Both the position numbers and the translations under genes were made by a program. Positions 16,062 to 22,415 of a stretch of 41,504 bases of DNA are shown one piece after another; the first letter of the stretch is position 1, and each line of letters begins with the position of its first letter. This DNA is from a virus. Under the pieces are notes generated by a model that saw only the letters and a program-made list of their open reading frames with translations, did no database searches and was not told the DNA's origin. Location of the stretch: IMG/VR virus record IMGVR_UViG_3300027714_001382, positions 1 through 41,504 of that record; one strand, written 5' to 3'.

Positions 16062-16979
16062 CTATTCTTGTGCCATCTTAGCAAAGTAAGATAGCGTATC
16101 CTCTTCATCAGATGCCGCACCTACCGTTGGGGCAGGAGCAGAAACGATCTCTGGTTGAGGAGCAGAACGTCCCACATTCATCTCAGCAGTCTGAGTGAGT
16201 GCTTCATTCTTTTGTGTAACGTTACCACCTACAGCAGTTCCAAGAACTAGTTCTAATCTAGAAGAAAGTTCATCAAACGACTTGTAGTTAGCAGGATCTA
16301 CAAATTCATGTAGGTCATACTGTTGGTTGTACGTTGCTTCCAACTTAACTTCATCAGACTCATATAGAGCAGTAGTTGATTTGAACTCAGACTTGTCATA
16401 GTTACGATATCCTGCAACATTACGAATCTTCAATTCAAAGTCTGCACCTGCCCAGAAGTCAAATGGGTTAATCGGAGTTTCACCCGGAAACTGTGGTTGC
16501 ATCATATCCATGATCTTATCAAAGATCTTCTTACCATACTCATAGAAGAATACTTTCCCATTGTTCTGGGGGTTAGTTGGATCGTTTACTACTAAGATGT
16601 TTGACACATAGTGTAGTCTACGTTTCTGCCGACGAGCAGTTTCTTTATCGTCTTCGATACCTGAGTTCCACAAACGTGAATTCAGTTCGGATACAGGATC
16701 CTTCTGACCAATGGTAGTGAGAGACTTCTCAATATACCACTGACCTGCGGGGCCTTTGAATCCGTGATCCCAATATCGTTCCCAAGGCATATCTGCCCCT
16801 TCCATCGCAGGGAGGAAACGAATCACAGCGTAACCATTGCCGTTATCATCAACGGTAGGTTTCCACTTGCGATCATCATCGTACTTATTGGTTTTGGTTG
16901 TTTGACCTGACGCTTCTTGCGCGGCAGTTACTAGTTTGCTCATATCGGTTGATCGAGACTTTAGGTTTGCAAAAGACAT
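16062..16979 (-). CDS. 32: Single-stranded DNA-binding protein, gp32-like
   Basis: A 305-residue protein (T4 gp32 has 301). The N-terminal 'LKSRSTDMSKL' is the LAST-type cooperativity motif. The core has 'GYAVIRFLPAMEGADMPWERYWDHGFKG', 'HYVSNILVVNDPTNPQNNGKVFFYEYGKKIFDKI', 'NPFDFWAGADFELKIRNVAGYRNYDKSEF' and 'FDELSSRLELVLGTAVGG', all gp32 signatures. The C-terminus is acidic (SDEEDTLSYF), where other replication proteins dock. The protein has no cysteine, so the T4 zinc-binding Cys residues are absent, a trait of the marine group. It coats ssDNA in replication, recombination and repair. A near-perfect sigma70 promoter and an overlapping late octamer lie upstream; a strong terminator lies downstream. 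Confidence 0.95.
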   Translation of the reverse strand: MSFANLKSRSTDMSKLVTAAQEASGQTTKTNKYDDDRKWKPTVDDNGNGYAVIRFLPAMEGADMPWERYWDHGFKGPAGQWYIEKSLTTIGQKDPVSELNSRLWNSGIEDDKETARRQKRRLHYVSNILVVNDPTNPQNNGKVFFYEYGKKIFDKIMDMMQPQFPGETPINPFDFWAGADFELKIRNVAGYRNYDKSEFKSTTALYESDEVKLEATYNQQYDLHEFVDPANYKSFDELSSRLELVLGTAVGGNVTQKNEALTQTAEMNVGRSAPQPEIVSAPAPTVGAASDEEDTLSYFAKMAQE

Positions 16980-17059
16980 ATTTGTTTCTCCAGTATATGC
17001 ATTGTATTACAGTTGTGTTACTCAGCGTATGTTCACTTTGTACTTGATTGTACCATTGT

Positions 17060-17088
17060 ATTATAACCTATTTATACACATAAGTCAA
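17060..17088 (-). promoter_or_regulatory. sigma70-type promoter for gp32 with embedded late octamer
   Basis: Minus strand TTGACT (17083-17088), 17-bp spacer, TATAAT (17060-17065). An exact TATAAATA (17069-17076) lies inside the spacer, so gp32 may be transcribed both early by host sigma70 polymerase and late. The promoter sits directly after the gp33 stop, about 80 bases before the gp32 ATG. Confidence 0.8.
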
Positions 17089-17095
17089 GTGTTAT

Positions 17096-17359
17096 TTAAA
17101 CATCTAGTGAGTTAGTTTTCTCTAGAAAGTTTAAACTCATTGCCTCACTTTCAAGGCAGTCAATGATAGAGGTTGTCAAATACTTCTTAACGTCCTCTAC
17201 TTCCATGTTATTCGTATCGCACATATGTACAATAGAATCCATGTAGTTAAGTCCAGAGTTCCTCACCGTCCGTTCCACCATCTTCGAGAACTTCTTCTTG
17301 TTCATAAAGTTCTCTGCTACTGGGGGTGTGTTCGTCTGTACTGTAAATTCTATCGTCAT
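17096..17359 (-). CDS. 33: Late transcription coactivator, gp33-like
   Basis: An 87-residue protein. 'FSKMVERTVRNSGLNYMDSIVHMCDTNNMEVEDVKKYLTTSIIDCLESEAMSLNFL' matches the short gp33 homologues of marine T4-type phages ('Y.DAI..YC....IE...V.K.I......K.E.EAM.LN.L' pattern). In T4, gp33 binds the RNA polymerase flap and couples the sliding clamp to late promoters. The late octamers found here require such a factor. The long start overlaps the upstream gene by 113 bases; an internal ATG (about 17305, 'MNKKKFSK') with GAGA upstream is an alternative. The gene is followed at once by the gp32 promoter. Confidence 0.7.
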   Translation of the reverse strand: MTIEFTVQTNTPPVAENFMNKKKFSKMVERTVRNSGLNYMDSIVHMCDTNNMEVEDVKKYLTTSIIDCLESEAMSLNFLEKTNSLDV

Positions 17360-17816
17360 GCGACTTCATCTCCTCGGTGTAAACACCAACATCTTTATAA
17401 TAAAAACCTACAGTCCTCTTAGGTCTCCCACACGGAAAGTATGCCATTGTCGTAACGATAGTCTTCATCCTTCCTTCACGATGTCTTCCGTATCTCATAT
17501 CTAACCATATGCTAGACTCTAGGAACTTCTTCAGGTTACCAAGGTATACTTCAAGTATCTGATACTCTTGTCTCTCTTTGGTATCCTTGGACAGTCTCTT
17601 TGCTTTCATTGAGGTAAGTTCCGACTGGATCTCCTTGATCCATACTCGAACCTTCTTCCAATGAATAGGACTATCATCGTCTTGTTCCAATAACAAGGGA
17701 TGTACGCTCTTGGAACCATCATGTCCTCGTGCTTCACGCGCCTTGGCAAGTCTTTCGCTTGCCGCAAGACGTTGCTCTTCGGACATGGGTTTCCGTTTGC
17801 GTTTTACGCTTGCCAT
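17247..17816 (-). CDS. Conserved phage protein of unknown function (basic N-terminus)
   Basis: A 189-residue protein. The first 30 residues are very basic ('KRKRKPMSEEQRLAASERLAKAREAR') and resemble a nucleic-acid-binding helix. The middle is helical ('VRVWIKEIQSELTSMKAKRLSKDT', 'YLGNLKKFLESSIWLDMRYGRHREG'), then comes 'MKTIVTTMAYFPCGRPKRTVGFYYKD', and the C-terminus is acidic. I recall similar proteins beside gp33 in marine T4-type phages, always unassigned. A link to transcription or replication is plausible from position only. It overlaps gp33 downstream by 113 bases and the upstream gene by 13 bases, so the group is probably co-translated. Confidence 0.75.
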   Translation of the reverse strand: MASVKRKRKPMSEEQRLAASERLAKAREARGHDGSKSVHPLLLEQDDDSPIHWKKVRVWIKEIQSELTSMKAKRLSKDTKERQEYQILEVYLGNLKKFLESSIWLDMRYGRHREGRMKTIVTTMAYFPCGRPKRTVGFYYKDVGVYTEEMKSHDDRIYSTDEHTPSSRELYEQEEVLEDGGTDGEELWT

Positions 17817-18145
17817 GCTTCACACCGATATTCGACAAGGTTCTCGGTGCGCAGTGATCGCCAATCATTCTCTTCAAGGTCATACAACACAACGAGTGCT
17901 TCGCTCTCTTTACGTTCCTTACCTTCTTCGGGAATCTTATCTTCGGGGATCAAGTCAGTCTTCAGGGTGGCAATCATATTGCGAGTGCTACCATTAACCT
18001 TCTTAAAAGATAAATGTGTCACACCATCGCGTAACGCACCTACCAAACCTTCCTTCACTTTAACAAGAGTAGCAACACGTTCTGTCTCTTCTACCAGTTC
18101 TTGTTGGATCTTCGCTAGTTGCTCTTCACTAAGAGTTTCTGGCAT
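17804..18145 (-). CDS. WYL_2/DUF2693-like SH3-barrel protein
   Basis: A 113-residue protein with start at 18145 chosen because GAGGAT lies just upstream; a longer in-frame extension to 18271 overlaps the neighbour too far. After a helical N-terminus, 'LRDGVTHLSFKKVNGSTRNMIATLKTDLIPED' and 'LVVLYDLEENDWRSLRTENLVEY' match the small Sm-like SH3 beta-barrel domain common in T4-type phages (DUF2693, later WYL_2). The biochemical role is unknown; the fold suggests nucleic-acid or ligand binding. It overlaps both neighbours by 13-17 bases. Confidence 0.75.
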   Translation of the reverse strand: MPETLSEEQLAKIQQELVEETERVATLVKVKEGLVGALRDGVTHLSFKKVNGSTRNMIATLKTDLIPEDKIPEEGKERKESEALVVLYDLEENDWRSLRTENLVEYRCEAWQA

Positions 18146-18440
18146 TGTCGATCCTCGCAACTTCGTCTTCATCATCTTTAACTTCCTCAAATTCGGCATC
18201 ATCAGCACCATCGCCTTTTGCCTGTTCGTGTAGGTCTTTGACCCAATCATCACCTTCATCAAAGTATACAATCAATCGCTCGTTCGCCATGATCAGATCT
18301 TCGATCTGTTTCAATTCTTCTTCTGTAGCACCATCTTTAACACGTTCTTGAACGTAGATGATGTTGTTAACATAAGTTTCTTTCAGAACGCCCTTTGCTA
18401 CTTCGACATCTGCTTTCCACTGCTTTTCTGTATAGGCCAT
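18129..18440 (-). CDS. Small acidic protein of unknown function
   Basis: A 103-residue, strongly acidic, mainly helical protein ('TEEELKQIEDLIMANERLIVYFDEGDDW', then a D/E-rich tail). I do not recognise it. GGAG lies about 11 bases before the ATG. It overlaps the start of the next gene by 17 bases and is itself overlapped by a 56-residue gene upstream. Its acidity could indicate DNA mimicry or a protein-binding role, but nothing in the sequence proves this. Confidence 0.65.
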   Translation of the reverse strand: MAYTEKQWKADVEVAKGVLKETYVNNIIYVQERVKDGATEEELKQIEDLIMANERLIVYFDEGDDWVKDLHEQAKGDGADDAEFEEVKDDEDEVARIDNARNS

Positions 18441-18568
18441 AACGGATCTTCTCCTTCAATTGATTTAATTTCTTGTTCAAATAATACATTCAGTCTCATC
18501 ATTCTTCTTCTACTTTGTTGCGCAGTCTGTGCGGATCTAAGTTGTAAATGTCTGAGTCGCTTGTTCAT
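18398..18568 (-). CDS. Small basic protein of unknown function
   Basis: A 56-residue frame starting at ATG 18566-18568 with AAGGAT just upstream. It is the first gene behind the consensus sigma70 promoter at 18598-18626. The N-terminus is rich in Arg/Gln ('MNKRLRHLQLRSAQTAQQ', then a run of three Arg). It overlaps the start of the next gene by 43 bases. Promoter distance, ribosome site and coding-like composition support it, but no family is recognised. Confidence 0.55.
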   Translation of the reverse strand: MNKRLRHLQLRSAQTAQQSRRRMMRLNVLFEQEIKSIEGEDPLWPIQKSSGKQMSK

Positions 18569-18597
18569 TGGTATCCTTGTCTGTGTATTAAGTTTAT

Positions 18598-18626
18598 ATT
18601 ATACCACGCTAGTTTGATGTTGTCAA
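18598..18626 (-). promoter_or_regulatory. Consensus sigma70 promoter
   Basis: Minus strand TTGACA (18621-18626), 17-bp spacer, TATAAT (18598-18603), preceded by GG. This is a perfect match to the housekeeping consensus. It lies inside the 3' end of the gene at 18609-18752 and about 30 bases before the 18568 start, and probably serves the genes through gp33. Confidence 0.85.
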
Positions 18627-18752
18627 CACTTTCCGGCACTCATTCATTCTACGCATTGACATTCTTACTCCATATAGTTCGTCATACTTGTTTAATGACG
18701 CAGATAACCATACCAATAGGATTGCTGTGGCGATGACTTCCTTAACCGACAT
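18609..18752 (-). CDS. Small single-pass membrane protein
   Basis: A 47-residue frame; the start 'MSVKEVIATAILLVWLSASLN' at 18752 is preferred because it overlaps the upstream stop by 11 bases, whereas a longer start at 18800 would overlap more. Residues about 5-19 are hydrophobic enough for a membrane helix, followed by a basic tail ('RMSMRRMNECRK'). The Shine-Dalgarno is weak (AAAGAAG next to the ATG). Function unknown. Confidence 0.45.
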   Translation of the reverse strand: MSVKEVIATAILLVWLSASLNKYDELYGVRMSMRRMNECRKVLTTSN

Positions 18753-19311
18753 CTTCTTTGTGAAACCAGTCGGGTGTCTTTCTTTTAGTCCACTTAGCAA
18801 AACCTTTCTTCTCCTCTATATAGTATTTCCGGTAAGCATCAACCACATCGTCTTGTTTGCAGTGATCAGGCATACACTGAGGCATCTCTGTCTCTCGTGC
18901 CCATCGGTAATCAGTACCGTCTGGTACGATAGGTGAGAACCACAACATACTACCTAGATCTTTATATGTCTTGTGTACACGACCATAACGATGTTCGTAC
19001 TCCTTCGCAGTTGCTTGGAAGTGCTTGTATAACCATCGGTAGTTTTCGTTATTCTCTCGTGCCCAGATAGCAGACGGATGATTCTTATGGGCAACCTTAT
19101 ATAGCAATCGTTCTTTGGCGGCACCTCTTACTACATAGTGATCGACCATACGCTTGCCAGACTTGGATAGACGTTTCTCTGGAGTACCCATTAGTACACG
19201 GTGGGCAGTAGAGAGTAACTGACCATACTCAGTAACCATCTTGACAACGTGTTTATCACACATCATCTGTGCGGCAACAACAGGATCATTATCTAATCTA
19301 AATATATTCAT
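18742..19311 (-). CDS. Conserved phage protein, unassigned (His/Trp-rich)
   Basis: A 189-residue protein beginning 'MNIFRLDNDPVVAAQMMCDKHVVKMVTEYGQLLSTAHR'. It has 'NHPSAIWARENNENYRWLYKHFQATAKEYEHRYGRVHK', a later 'MPQCMPDHCK', and 'YRKYYIEEKK' near the end. This architecture is frequent in marine T4-type phages and is usually unassigned; the N-terminal 'MNIF.L' and H/N/W pattern loosely recall pyrimidine-dimer-excision-type small proteins, which I offer only as a weak possibility. Several conserved His, Asp and Tyr residues suggest an enzyme. Its ATG overlaps the upstream stop (ATGA). Confidence 0.75.
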   Translation of the reverse strand: MNIFRLDNDPVVAAQMMCDKHVVKMVTEYGQLLSTAHRVLMGTPEKRLSKSGKRMVDHYVVRGAAKERLLYKVAHKNHPSAIWARENNENYRWLYKHFQATAKEYEHRYGRVHKTYKDLGSMLWFSPIVPDGTDYRWARETEMPQCMPDHCKQDDVVDAYRKYYIEEKKGFAKWTKRKTPDWFHKEDVG

Positions 19312-19451
19312 TCGTCACTATCCTTTAGTAGTTGGTATTCAGCATACACAAGTTTGCCTTGCTTCTTTGCTTCGCGCTTGCGATCAAGAAAGACCTTTGC
19401 CTTGTTGTACTTGCGTTGGAACTTGGCAACAGGATTGCGTGGTTTACTCAT
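19308..19451 (-). CDS. Small basic protein of unknown function
   Basis: A 47-residue frame (MSKPRNPVAKFQRKYNKAKV start), highly basic with Lys/Arg/Gln repeats and a short C-terminal 'YAEYQLLKDSDE'. The start and the stop both overlap neighbouring genes in ATGA junctions, which is strong evidence that it is translated as part of the 19911-18742 chain. No family recognised; RNA or DNA binding is possible from charge. Confidence 0.65.
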   Translation of the reverse strand: MSKPRNPVAKFQRKYNKAKVFLDRKREAKKQGKLVYAEYQLLKDSDE

Positions 19452-19555
19452 TGCTCGTCTCTCCCTTTAATCTCTACCCACAAGACAAACACACCAAACA
19501 CGATGAGGATGGATAACCCCTCACCGAATGTTAGTGATGCGATAAAGTCAATCAT
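19448..19555 (-). CDS. Tiny membrane protein (35 residues)
   Basis: MIDFIASLTFGEGLSILIVF is the opening, followed by 'GVFVLWVEIKGRDEQ'. One hydrophobic helix spans about residues 11-27. The start codon overlaps the preceding stop (ATGA) and its stop overlaps the next start (ATGA), so coupling supports reality despite the length. It could sit in the inner membrane early in infection. Function unknown. Confidence 0.6.
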   Translation of the reverse strand: MIDFIASLTFGEGLSILIVFGVFVLWVEIKGRDEQ

Positions 19556-19908
19556 CTGGACACACAACCGTAGTACGACTTACCCCACATACGATATGCG
19601 AGTTGTGTCTTACAGTTATAGACTTCACGAAGTCTTCCAGTGGCACCAATCTTAACTTTGGTCTGGGGAGTGATGACACCTTCCTTCAGCATCATTCGTA
19701 GGATTAGATCGTAAGAGATAAACTTCTCACCGATCATAAGTTCATCGACGCTGTACTTCTTGGCAGACAGAGATATTTCTTTGTCAACCATAGGAGTCTC
19801 GCCCAGAACACATTCAGGACGGAGTGCCGCCATATCAAGACCACCGAAGCGAAGAGTGTAACCACCTGCGGCACCAGTAACAGCATTGCATGTATAATTA
19901 TTAAACAT
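19552..19908 (-). CDS. Protein of unknown function
   Basis: A 118-residue protein with AGGTGA 6 bases before the ATG. It has 'GGYTLRFGGLDMAALRPECVLGETPM', then 'KKYSVDELMIGEKFISYDLILRMMLKEGVITPQTKVKIGATGRLREVY' and a C-terminus with several Tyr/Cys. The second part looks like a small alpha/beta domain. I do not recognise the family. It follows the 98-residue gene by 2 bases and precedes a chain of ATGA-coupled small genes; all are likely transcribed from the sigma70 promoter at 20241-20269. Confidence 0.65.
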   Translation of the reverse strand: MFNNYTCNAVTGAAGGYTLRFGGLDMAALRPECVLGETPMVDKEISLSAKKYSVDELMIGEKFISYDLILRMMLKEGVITPQTKVKIGATGRLREVYNCKTQLAYRMWGKSYYGCVSR

Positions 19909-19910
19909 AT

Positions 19911-20207
19911 TTATTTCACCTGTATCATATAAGAAGGTTTAGTTGGATCAAGAATCAGATCAGCATTGGTCACTTCGAACTCTTTGGCGAAGCGCATCCA
20001 TACTTGATCAGTGTTAGGTTCAGTTTGGTAAAGGAAAGAGAAAATGTTGTCAGTCTCTTGTGAGGTATTAGTGGCATCAACGACGATCATATCAACGTCA
20101 TCATTGTCGTACCAATCTAACTTAGAAGTGAACGCATCTGCTACACGATTGAAGTAGAACACGTTAGTGTCATCAGTCTTGGCGTAGTTGAATATTCTGT
20201 CTTTCAT
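19911..20207 (-). CDS. Small acidic protein of unknown function
   Basis: A 98-residue protein. The upstream sequence reads GAGAAG-ATG-ATT-ATG; the second ATG (20207) is preferred because the ribosome site is too close to the first (20213). It has 'RIFNYAKTDDTNVFYFNRVADAFTSKL' and 'DDVDMIVVDATNT', with an alpha/beta look. It is the first gene behind a sigma70 promoter. No family recognised. Confidence 0.65.
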   Translation of the reverse strand: MKDRIFNYAKTDDTNVFYFNRVADAFTSKLDWYDNDDVDMIVVDATNTSQETDNIFSFLYQTEPNTDQVWMRFAKEFEVTNADLILDPTKPSYMIQVK

Positions 20208-20240
20208 AATCATCTTCTCTTTATCACTGAATAGGGTACT

Positions 20241-20269
20241 ATTATACCACCATTCTATGTATCGCGCAA
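20241..20269 (-). promoter_or_regulatory. sigma70-type promoter
   Basis: Minus strand TTGCGC (20264-20269), 17-bp spacer, TATAAT (20241-20246) preceded by GG, 34 bases before the 20207 start. It heads the small-gene chain down to about 18609. Confidence 0.7.
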
Positions 20270-20298
20270 CCCCTTTCTTAGACTATTATCGCATAACC

Positions 20299-21018
20299 TT
20301 ATAACTTTTTGGAATATACAGGTAACCTGTCCTGTGATTGATGACCTATATGGGTCTGTGGTACATAACCTTCGTGAATATATTCCCAAGCAATACTGTA
20401 ACGATATCTGTCACTCTTGTTTCTATAACAACCATGTACTAGGTTCGGGTGAAAGAATACTGCGAACGTAGTATCACACTCTATGTCTACTATAGTTAAA
20501 CCCTCTTCCTCTATATCTATCCAGTAGAACACACCGTGTGTTTTTTGATGAACTTCCCAAATACCCATCTGGGTGTCGGGTATAATTCGCAGACAACCAT
20601 TCTCCTTATCCGCACCATTAACAAACACATCACAACTGATAAAACGACTAGGGTCTGCTTTGATATAAAAGTTATCTTGGTGCCAACCTACAGAGAACCC
20701 TTCGTGTGGTACCATAGGAAAGAACTTGGATATGTAAGTGTCTATGTTCTCTTGTCCAAGAAGTGTTCGAGCAATACTACTTAAAGTATCGTTGGAGGCA
20801 AGGTCTCTAAACACTTGACTTCTATGCATTGCTCCATCTAACTTACATGGATTGTTAGGGGAATTAAGTATCCACCCATCTTCGTTATTGGTGAGGTTGC
20901 TACCGAGCATGGTAAAGTAATCACACTGTGTGTTTAAACGGTGGTGTTCATCTTCCGACAGAAAGTCAGTGACAACAACGTAACCGAATTCATCAAACTT
21001 ATTAATATCATAGTTCAT
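20299..21018 (-). CDS. PhyH-family Fe(II)/2-oxoglutarate dioxygenase
   Basis: A 239-residue protein of the phytanoyl-CoA dioxygenase-like family. The metal triad is visible: His113-x-Asp115 in 'VGWHQDNFY' and His195 in 'FFHPNLVHGCYRN', and Arg204 or Arg206 can bind 2-oxoglutarate ('SDRYRYSIAWEY'). The start 'FDEFGYVVVTDFLSEDE' is the usual PhyH opening. The substrate cannot be read from sequence; phage members may hydroxylate small molecules, nucleobases or proteins. It lies downstream of IscA in a small-gene operon. The Shine-Dalgarno before the ATG is weak. It is distinct in sequence from the three other oxygenase-like genes at 32756-33807 and 37755. Confidence 0.85.
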   Translation of the reverse strand: MNYDINKFDEFGYVVVTDFLSEDEHHRLNTQCDYFTMLGSNLTNNEDGWILNSPNNPCKLDGAMHRSQVFRDLASNDTLSSIARTLLGQENIDTYISKFFPMVPHEGFSVGWHQDNFYIKADPSRFISCDVFVNGADKENGCLRIIPDTQMGIWEVHQKTHGVFYWIDIEEEGLTIVDIECDTTFAVFFHPNLVHGCYRNKSDRYRYSIAWEYIHEGYVPQTHIGHQSQDRLPVYSKKL

Positions 21019-21030
21019 CTTAATTGGTAG

Positions 21031-21378
21031 TTATTCGCTAGTTGGTACTTTTTCGCCATCATAATAGAAACTCTCACCACATCCGCATTCCCCTGTTACA
21101 TTGGGGTTGACGAATTGAAATCCTTCACTGAATCCCTCGACTACATATTCTAACTGTGTTCCAGTCATAAACAGCATACTCTTGGGGTCTATCACTAGGG
21201 ACACTTCCTCTAGTGGAACAATAACATCATCGTGCTTTCTTGCGTATGAGTACTCCATATGATATGCGTACCCACTACAACCTGCGCCTTTAACTTCTAA
21301 CCTAATACCATCACAGTCAGGTCGAGAGACTAATCTCTGTTGTAAAACGACTAATGCGTCTGGTGTTACGGTGATCAC
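21031..21378 (-). CDS. iscA: IscA/HesB-type iron-sulfur carrier
   Basis: A 115-residue protein if started at GTG 21376-21378, which overlaps the upstream stop as GTGA and aligns the N-terminus ('ITVTPDAL') with bacterial IscA; a TTG 18 bases upstream is less likely. The three cluster ligands are present: Cys34 in 'GAGCSGYAYH', and Cys98 and Cys100 in 'NPNVTGECGCGESF'. A-type carriers accept clusters from IscU and pass them to target enzymes. With the IscU at 15527 this gives the phage a scaffold and a carrier. A C-terminal extension of about 10 residues follows the CGCGESF motif. It lies in a different transcription unit from IscU (early type). Confidence 0.9.
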   Translation of the reverse strand: MITVTPDALVVLQQRLVSRPDCDGIRLEVKGAGCSGYAYHMEYSYARKHDDVIVPLEEVSLVIDPKSMLFMTGTQLEYVVEGFSEGFQFVNPNVTGECGCGESFYYDGEKVPTSE

Positions 21379-21554
21379 AGTCCTAACAAACCCCAACCGT
21401 GATTGGCAATGGCATTAAGGATGATTGCGAAACAGGTTGCCATGTGAGTGAACCACCACACGGTACGGACACCTGCGATAGTATTTGCTTGCTTGTCTGA
21501 CTCACCGACCTTCTCCCCTAGACTCTTCGCCCAGATTCTCCACCATTTGCTCAA
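21375..21554 (-). CDS. Small membrane protein, paralogue of the 21678 gene
   Basis: A 59-residue frame starting at TTG 21552-21554 with GAGAGGG about 9 bases upstream (start uncertain). It reads 'MSKWWRIWAKSLGEKVGESD', then 'KQANTIAGVRTVWWFTHMAT' and 'CFAIILNAIANHGWGLLGL'. A membrane helix covers about residues 32-50. The pattern IW-K-LG ... D ... IA-(V/I)-RTV is shared with the 61-residue protein encoded at 21678-21863. The stop overlaps the IscA GTG. It overlaps the coiled-coil gene upstream by 53 bases. Confidence 0.6.
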   Translation of the reverse strand: MSKWWRIWAKSLGEKVGESDKQANTIAGVRTVWWFTHMATCFAIILNAIANHGWGLLGL

Positions 21555-21690
21555 GTTCTTTTACCCTCTCTTCTAATTGATTGATATATTCTTCTACTAT
21601 CTCTCTCTCGCAGAGAGTCTTACAACAAATAGATATGTGTTGCTTGGCACGAACTGCTAGTGGTTGAGTACCACGTCTCATCCAATCCAT
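21502..21690 (-). CDS. Small coiled-coil protein
   Basis: A 62-residue frame from ATG 21690 (TAGTAGG upstream), or 59 residues from ATG 21681, which overlaps the preceding stop as ATGA. The C-terminal half 'EREIVEEYINQLEERVKELE' has clear heptad spacing and is acidic. The N-terminal part has three Cys. It is sandwiched between two paralogous small membrane-protein genes. Function unknown. Confidence 0.5.
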   Translation of the reverse strand: MDWMRRGTQPLAVRAKQHISICCKTLCEREIVEEYINQLEERVKELEQMVENLGEESRGEGR

Positions 21691-21863
21691 CCTACTATAA
21701 TATTAATCATAAACAAATACGCACACAATAGGTTACTGGCAACAATGACCGTTCTGATCAACGCAATCTTATCGTCTTGCCCATAGGTCTGTTCATCGGA
21801 GAATGACCCAAGTGCGTGTTTCCAAATTGTCCATTTGGATTGTGGATTGTCCCAGTTCTTCAC
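21678..21863 (-). CDS. Small membrane protein, paralogue of the 21375 gene
   Basis: A 61-residue protein with 'KWTIWKHALGSFSDEQTYGQ' and then 'DDKIALIRTVIVASNLLCAY' plus a hydrophobic C-terminus, giving one membrane helix (about residues 36-59). I recall related small proteins with the HALGSFSDE motif in marine T4-type phages. It shares the IW-K-LG and IRTV elements with the 59-residue protein nearby. Ten bases separate it from the upstream gene. Function unknown; an early inner-membrane role is possible. Confidence 0.65.
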   Translation of the reverse strand: MKNWDNPQSKWTIWKHALGSFSDEQTYGQDDKIALIRTVIVASNLLCAYLFMINIIVGWIG

Positions 21864-21872
21864 TGATTGTAT

Positions 21873-22058
21873 CTACTCCGTTAGGAATGATCGACCACGG
21901 AGTTGTTCCGTGATAACCTTGTTCATATAGAAGAAGTTCGGATCGTCTTGGTATAGACGTTGGAACTCATCTAAGATTTGTTGGTTAGTATACCCATTGT
22001 ATAACATAGGATCTACGAACTCCTGTACCTGCTGTACTACATCACCCATTGCACTCAT
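21873..22058 (-). CDS. Small protein of unknown function
   Basis: A 61-residue protein. The ATG at 22058 is chosen because GGAG lies 7 bases upstream; a GTG at 22070 coincides with that ribosome site and is rejected. Sequence features are acidic/aromatic: 'VQEFVDPMLYNGYTNQQILD', 'EFQRLYQDDPNFFYMNK'. It is the first gene behind the consensus sigma70 promoter at 22082-22110. No family recognised. Confidence 0.65.
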   Translation of the reverse strand: MSAMGDVVQQVQEFVDPMLYNGYTNQQILDEFQRLYQDDPNFFYMNKVITEQLRGRSFLTE

Positions 22059-22071
22059 GTAATTCTCCACT

Positions 22072-22110
22072 TATTTATACCATTATATAGTATTTTTGGA
22101 ACTTTGTCAA
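22072..22110 (-). promoter_or_regulatory. Consensus sigma70 promoter followed by late octamer
   Basis: Minus strand TTGACA (22105-22110), 17-bp spacer, TATAAT (22082-22087), a perfect consensus match. TATAAATA (22072-22079) follows. It should drive the 22058 gene and then IscA and PhyH. Divergent plus-strand late octamers lie at 22113 and 22142. Confidence 0.85.
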
Positions 22111-22112
22111 GG

Positions 22113-22120
22113 TATAAATA
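22113..22120 (+). promoter_or_regulatory. T4-type late promoter before the 22149 gene
   Basis: Exact TATAAATA on the plus strand, 28 bases before the ATG. A second copy at 22142-22149 overlaps the ATG and lies after the ribosome site (AAAGG, about 22137), so the first copy is the likelier promoter. Confidence 0.65.
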
Positions 22121-22148
22121 AAGGTAAACGCAAAATAAAGGTATAAAT

Positions 22149-22412
22149 ATGAGTGACGAGATCTTTGACTTTGGATTTACCATTGTAGATGAGGATGAAC
22201 TAGAGGCAGTACAGAGTGCCGTTGCTAGTGCCAGTGCTACATCTGACGAAGTGGACACATACAAAGAACGATTAGACAAGTTGTATAATGGCATTCAACC
22301 ATTGCTGAACAACTTGAAACAGAATCCTGAGAAGGATTATATACTGTGGCCACAACGACTAGAGAAGATCGAACTATTCGAGACTCACATACAAAAGATT
22401 TATAAAGGATAA
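22149..22412 (+). CDS. Small acidic protein, probably late; function unknown
   Basis: An 87-residue protein, 'MSDEIFDFGFTIVDEDELEA' then an Ala/Ser-rich stretch, then 'YKERLDKLYNGIQPLLNNLK' and 'DYILWPQRLEKIELFETH'. I recall proteins with the same 'IFDFGFT' opening and 'YI.WP.R' motif in marine T4-type phages, always unassigned and near late genes. AAAGG precedes the ATG with a 7-base spacer. It is the first gene of a two-gene plus-strand unit with late octamers, so a virion or assembly role is plausible. Confidence 0.75.
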   Translation: MSDEIFDFGFTIVDEDELEAVQSAVASASATSDEVDTYKERLDKLYNGIQPLLNNLKQNPEKDYILWPQRLEKIELFETHIQKIYKG

Positions 22413-22415
22413 ACC

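Noticed and set aside
17700-18233. Open frame of 177 codons on the plus strand
   Set aside because: Antisense to three well-supported small genes; Ser/Arg/Cys-rich composition typical of a shadow frame.
22142-22149. Second late octamer overlapping the ATG at 22149
   Set aside because: Transcription from it would start after the Shine-Dalgarno and start codon of the gene; it is probably a by-product of local sequence.
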